Source of the DNA: Diadophis punctatus similis
Taxonomy: Eukaryota > Chordata > Lepidosauria > Squamata > Dipsadidae
Assembly (NCBI GenBank): GCA_023053685.1
Contig: JALIGW010000005.1
Span: 31,028,480 to 31,092,479 of the forward strand
Direction: 5' to 3'
Length of the DNA stretch: 64,000 bases
This document shows, piece after piece, positions 60,611-64,000 of this stretch. The notes below the pieces were generated by a model. That model made no database searches. It saw only the letters and a list, made by a program, of their open reading frames with translations, and was not told the DNA's origin. The position numbers and the translations under genes are program-made. Every line of letters starts with the position of its first letter. The first letter of the stretch is position 1.

Positions 60611-60799
60611 GAGAACAAGTGGTAGTTTGCCACTCTAAACACTGGCCATATGGAAAGGAAATGATGTAAGCATTTGAATCAACACATCGTTTTGTGCTGC
60701 TACACCACATGCATTCCATGCCGCTGCTGGTACAATTGGAACATGTAGTCCTTAAAGAGCATGGTTTTTTGCAGGGCCGAGCATTTTGATTTGGACTAA
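60611..60799 (-). CDS. ATRNL1: ATRNL1 exon: first PSI-type cysteine-rich module
   Basis: This 189-bp exon is phase 1 at both ends, so it is a symmetric module. Its acceptor reads TTCTTCAG and its donor GTAAGTATTT. It encodes about 63 residues, from SPNQNARPCKKPC to LEWQTTTCS. The CxxCTSSGMECMWC spacing is typical of a PSI (plexin-semaphorin-integrin) fold, which acts as a small disulfide-rich spacer in the extracellular stalk. An NCT sequon is present. The exon is too fragmented across frames to stand out as an ORF. I found it from the acceptor/donor pair and the attractin match. Confidence 0.95.
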
Positions 60800-62065
60800 C
60801 TGAAGAAAAAAGAAAATAATAAAAAAATGAAATTTCAGTAGTTTTGCTGAATTATCATATTTGGATATGAATATGTATATCTTGTACATTCACCTTATTG
60901 ACAATTGCACTTTGTCAAGCTTTTTTCCCCTCTAGTACATTATGCAATCATTCCACAAATGTAAACTATGTGAGGTTCTGCCATTGATCAACTCAAATTG
61001 TTGTCTCTCTTCATACAACCAGGACCAACTGGTTAGAACTTCTTACAAAACACGCTACTATAAACTTCTAAGACACTATTATCCATCTCTTACTTTGTCT
61101 TAGTGTCCAGCATTCATAGTAGTCATCACTGGGAAGGTCATTTTTTTTAAACTTTTCTTGTCTTGGTGCTTCTTATCCTTCATAGCCTTATAGGACTTTG
61201 TCAAATGCAATTGCAATGAGAAAGCCTTTATATTGATTAAATCAATTTTCCTGGGATTTTTTTGATTTTCTTAAAAGTGTCTTCCGTTTTCCACTCCCCA
61301 TGTTTTTCTATCTCATGACATTCTTAACTTATATAACTGTCCTTGTCCTTTTTGATGGATGTTTCGAGTTTGCATTCATTTTTTATGCATCCTTCTTGTT
61401 GCCCAAGGCTTTCATCGTCCATCTTTCTCTGGCTATCTTAATACTTTTTTTTTCCTAAAGGCCATTTTTCTAAAAGGAAAAGATTTTTTTCCTCTTTCTA
61501 TTTTTCTTTCTTTGTTTTTGTTTCAGTTTCTATCACAAATGCACTTCATTTGTGCCATACATTCATTTTACATTTGTGATTCTGTGATTCTCTAGTTTTC
61601 TAAGACTAACCTATACAGTGCACAACATTTATTTATACTCACACTTTGCAACTGGAAACAATCTGACTGGATTGCACTCTACAGCTTTTGTTTCATATAA
61701 ATCTACGTCTATACTACATTTAATATATTTATATAAGGCATTTAATTCAAAAGTCTGCCGATGTCCTTGTATAGAATCTATTTTGCTTGTAGCAGATGTG
61801 GACAATAGAGAATAATTTTCACAAAATTCTACTACTCATGTACAAAGTGCATGATCTGTGAATTTAGTCTAAGATTCCAATTAAAACCTTCAATGCAATA
61901 AGATATATTTTAAAGAAACGTTCCCTGGTATGCTTTGTAATTGAAACAAATGAAATTCAGCAGCTGTCTCCTAGAAATTAATCAATGCTCATTCTATTCA
62001 TAATGCAATACTAAAGACATGTAAAGTATTCCACAAGTATATTTATCATATAGTAGATTTCTTAC
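60800..62065. other. Intron 1 of the visible gene (1.27 kb)
   Basis: The shortest intron in the window, with T-rich runs and no recognised transposable element. Confidence 0.6.
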
Positions 62066-62279
62066 CAACAGGTTTCTCACAGACAAGGCCATCCGCCTTA
62101 GCTGTACAAGGATTTGCTTTTAAACCTGCCACTTCAGCCCTTTCAAGATAGGCACAGAATCCAGAATCATTTGGTTCTCCAGGAAGCCACTGCAATGTTG
62201 TATTAGTAAAGGGAGACATATCATCCCATCCCCAGTAGGAGATGTTAATCTTGCGTAGACCCACCCAAGGAGATATTTT
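62066..62279 (-). CDS. ATRNL1: ATRNL1 exon: C-terminal part of C-type lectin domain
   Basis: This 214-bp exon starts at phase 0 after an acceptor reading TTCACAG and ends at phase 1 before a donor GTAAG. It encodes about 71 residues, from KISPWVGLRK through GLVCEKPV. WVGL is the conserved core strand of C-type lectin folds, EPN matches the calcium/sugar-loop motif position, and the closing VCE cysteine fits the end of the fold. A WND motif is not visible, so classical calcium-dependent sugar binding is doubtful. N-glycosylation sequons NIS, NTT and NDS are present. The first half of the lectin domain must be on an upstream exon beyond the window. An open frame extends into the intron on both sides, but the splice sites and homology define these limits. 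Confidence 0.95.
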
Positions 62280-62675
62280 CTGTGAAGGAGAATACAAAAA
62301 GTCCATATCAATTATCAAAGATTGATACTTTTATTACACATTACAGCCATGTTAATGATACTTTGCACAACCATCTGAAATTATGTGAAATATAATTTCA
62401 TATTATTAAAATATATTATAATCACAGAAAATAATAATCATATAAAATACATTAACTATAATTATTTAGTGTTGGGTCTTAAGATTAATTCTGGACTATT
62501 TTCAAACCAAGTACACATAGGACTATTTTCCACTTGACAGTTTGTGCTACCGACTAATATAAAACACTTAAATGAATAAATAAAAAACAAAATAGCCACA
62601 AATCCTGACAAACACAGGTAAATTTTACAGATAGGTAAAATTCATATCTTTGAGAAGAATTTTTTTCTACATACT
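62280..62675. other. Intron upstream of the lectin exon, proximal part
   Basis: AT-rich, with a polypyrimidine acceptor beside the exon. Nothing else recognised. Confidence 0.5.
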
Positions 62676-62683
62676 CTTTAAAG

Positions 62684-62954
62684 CAGGAGTAGAGACTTAA
62701 TTTTCCCAAGGGGCCATATGAGAACTGTGATTGTTGTGGAGGGCCACTGTGCTGCTCACTGATACCGCCCCACCCCAATGTTGATTATGTCCTGTCCCAG
62801 ACACTGCACCAATGCTTTGCCCACTCTTGCCACAACGATGTCCTGTCTTTATCCCTAATGCTCTCCCCGTTGCTGATGCCACTGAAGCTGCAGGCCGGAC
62901 TGGGACAGCCCATAGGCTGGATATGGCCTGTGGGCTGTAAAATTCCTAGGTCTG
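62684..62954. mobile_element. hAT-type miniature element, 271 bp, with perfect duplication CTTTAAAG
   Basis: Starts CAGGAGTAGAGACTTAATTT and ends GTAAAATTCCTAGGTCTG. CTTTAAAG lies at 62676-62683 and 62955-62962. The interior has GGGGCCATATGAGAAC and its loose inverse GGATATGGCCTGTGGGC. No transposase is seen. Confidence 0.9.
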
Positions 62955-62962
62955 CTTTAAAG

Positions 62963-64000
62963 CATGAGTGCAAAATTGGGTTATGTGGCAGACATCTTCT
63001 TTGCATTGATCAACTTGTTTATTAAAATTATTAGTCATTTCAATCATCCAAACAACTGCGTGAGACATCAACACAACAAAAAAACTAGGAAACAAAAACA
63101 AACATGTTTATATCTGAGAGTCAGTTAAATGTAGTAGTTAAGATAGTGGCTTAGATATTGGAAGAATATCGGAAATCATCTGTTAGGCATGTAAGCCAGT
63201 TTTTAACTCTGGACCACGAATCCACTCAGTTAGGTCTTAATCTACAGCCATTCAATCTTACATAGGTTAAGTCTGAACCAGTACTTTCTCAACCATACTC
63301 TAAAAGTATGTAGACACCAAGCAGAATCTCAGAAGCATCACTTGGTTGGCCAAGAGTTGAGTGATATAAATAATATCTACATATTTATTAAACCTGATCA
63401 CATGCCATTATATGCCTCTCCACCAAATATAAATGTTGGGTTAGTCCAGCCAGTAGTAAATACACTTGGAAGTATATTGCTAGAAAATTACAACAGTAAA
63501 GTAATAGAAGAAAAAATGTTATGGGAATTTGAGAGGCTAGCTGGGAGGCTTTACTATACTGTATTAATAAGGCAACATCCAGATGTGTGATCCTCAACAC
63601 CCAGAATTCCCACACAACATAGTGATTGCTAAGTTATGGGAATAGAAGCTCACAAAACTGGAAGTTGCTATGGTTGAGAAACATTATATTAAATTATGTC
63701 TGTAACAAGAAGGTCATCTAAAATGAACTGAAATGTTCTAAATCATGACTGTAGTCTGAAGGTTCCAGCTGGCATATGAAAGAAATTCAAGGAAATCTCT
63801 GGCAGCTGGTAACACATTCAAAATGACATACAGAATAAACAGAATGAGAGCTATAGATAGGAATGAAAAAAGAAATTACTTTTGGGTGGAGAGAAAATCA
63901 GAAGTGAGATATTTTACACAATAATATTTCATTAAAATTTTTGATAGGTAAACGATTACTACAAATGCATGCATTTTTCACTATTGATTAAATAGTGGAT
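62963..64000. other. Intron upstream of the lectin exon, distal part
   Basis: No exon with attractin similarity and no recognised repeat. The exon with the first half of the lectin domain lies beyond the window. Short ORFs on both strands near 63340-63615 overlap and look random. Confidence 0.5.

Noticed and set aside
62280..62318. Extension of the lectin exon to an upstream ATG (MIIDMDFLYSPSQ)
   Set aside because: A polypyrimidine acceptor ending TTCACAG lies directly before AAAATATCTCC, and the upstream residues do not match attractins.

Overview
The window is AT-rich vertebrate nuclear DNA, almost certainly from a squamate reptile and probably an advanced snake. It covers the 3' half of one gene, ATRNL1 (attractin-like 1), on the minus strand, with its introns crowded with transposable elements. 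The snake reading rests on CR1-type LINE 3' ends that carry (AATAG)n microsatellite tails, tRNA-derived SINEs with BovB-like or CR1-like 3' ends, L2-type LINE ends, and many hAT-type miniature elements including a SPIN-like one. No bacterial genes, operons, CRISPR arrays or rRNA/tRNA genes were seen.

Gene layout (minus strand, transcription from high to low coordinates). Nine exons with GT-AG borders and compatible phases sum to 1239 bp, or 413 codons, with no stop. In order they encode: the C-type lectin segment (62066-62279), first PSI-type cysteine module (60611-60799), second PSI module (52697-52915), first laminin-type EGF (44866-45003), second laminin-type EGF split over two exons (40119-40212 and 22822-22874), and three membrane-proximal ectodomain exons (5215-5309, 2463-2541, 349-506). 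The 5' exons (CUB, EGF, kelch, start of the lectin domain) lie beyond 64000. The transmembrane and cytoplasmic exons lie below position 1. The two longest introns are about 17 kb each.

Intron content. Nine short inverted-terminal-repeat elements have perfect 8-bp target-site duplications, which marks them as hAT-type (3801, 7283, 13074, 24607, 33606, 35525, 42929, 55623, 62684). A tenth, SPIN-like element (58171-58889) folds into a large palindrome. Two larger TA-flanked elements (9327-10324 and 17208-17932) share termini, and the second holds an array of alternating inverted units. Two copies of one LTR family are present, one with a CATAA duplication. Two LINE fragments with recognisable reverse transcriptase lie back to back at 47091-50430. 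L2-type LINE ends, CR1 ends, several SINE families and long microsatellites fill much of the rest. Large blocks of introns 5 and 6 show nothing I can name.

I found no new multi-gene system. The points most worth a second look are the hAT cohort and its target-site pattern, the foldback SPIN-like element, the alternating inverted array, the SINE/CR1 chimeras, microsatellites at CR1 tails, and recurrent NRF1-like palindromes inside the miniature elements.
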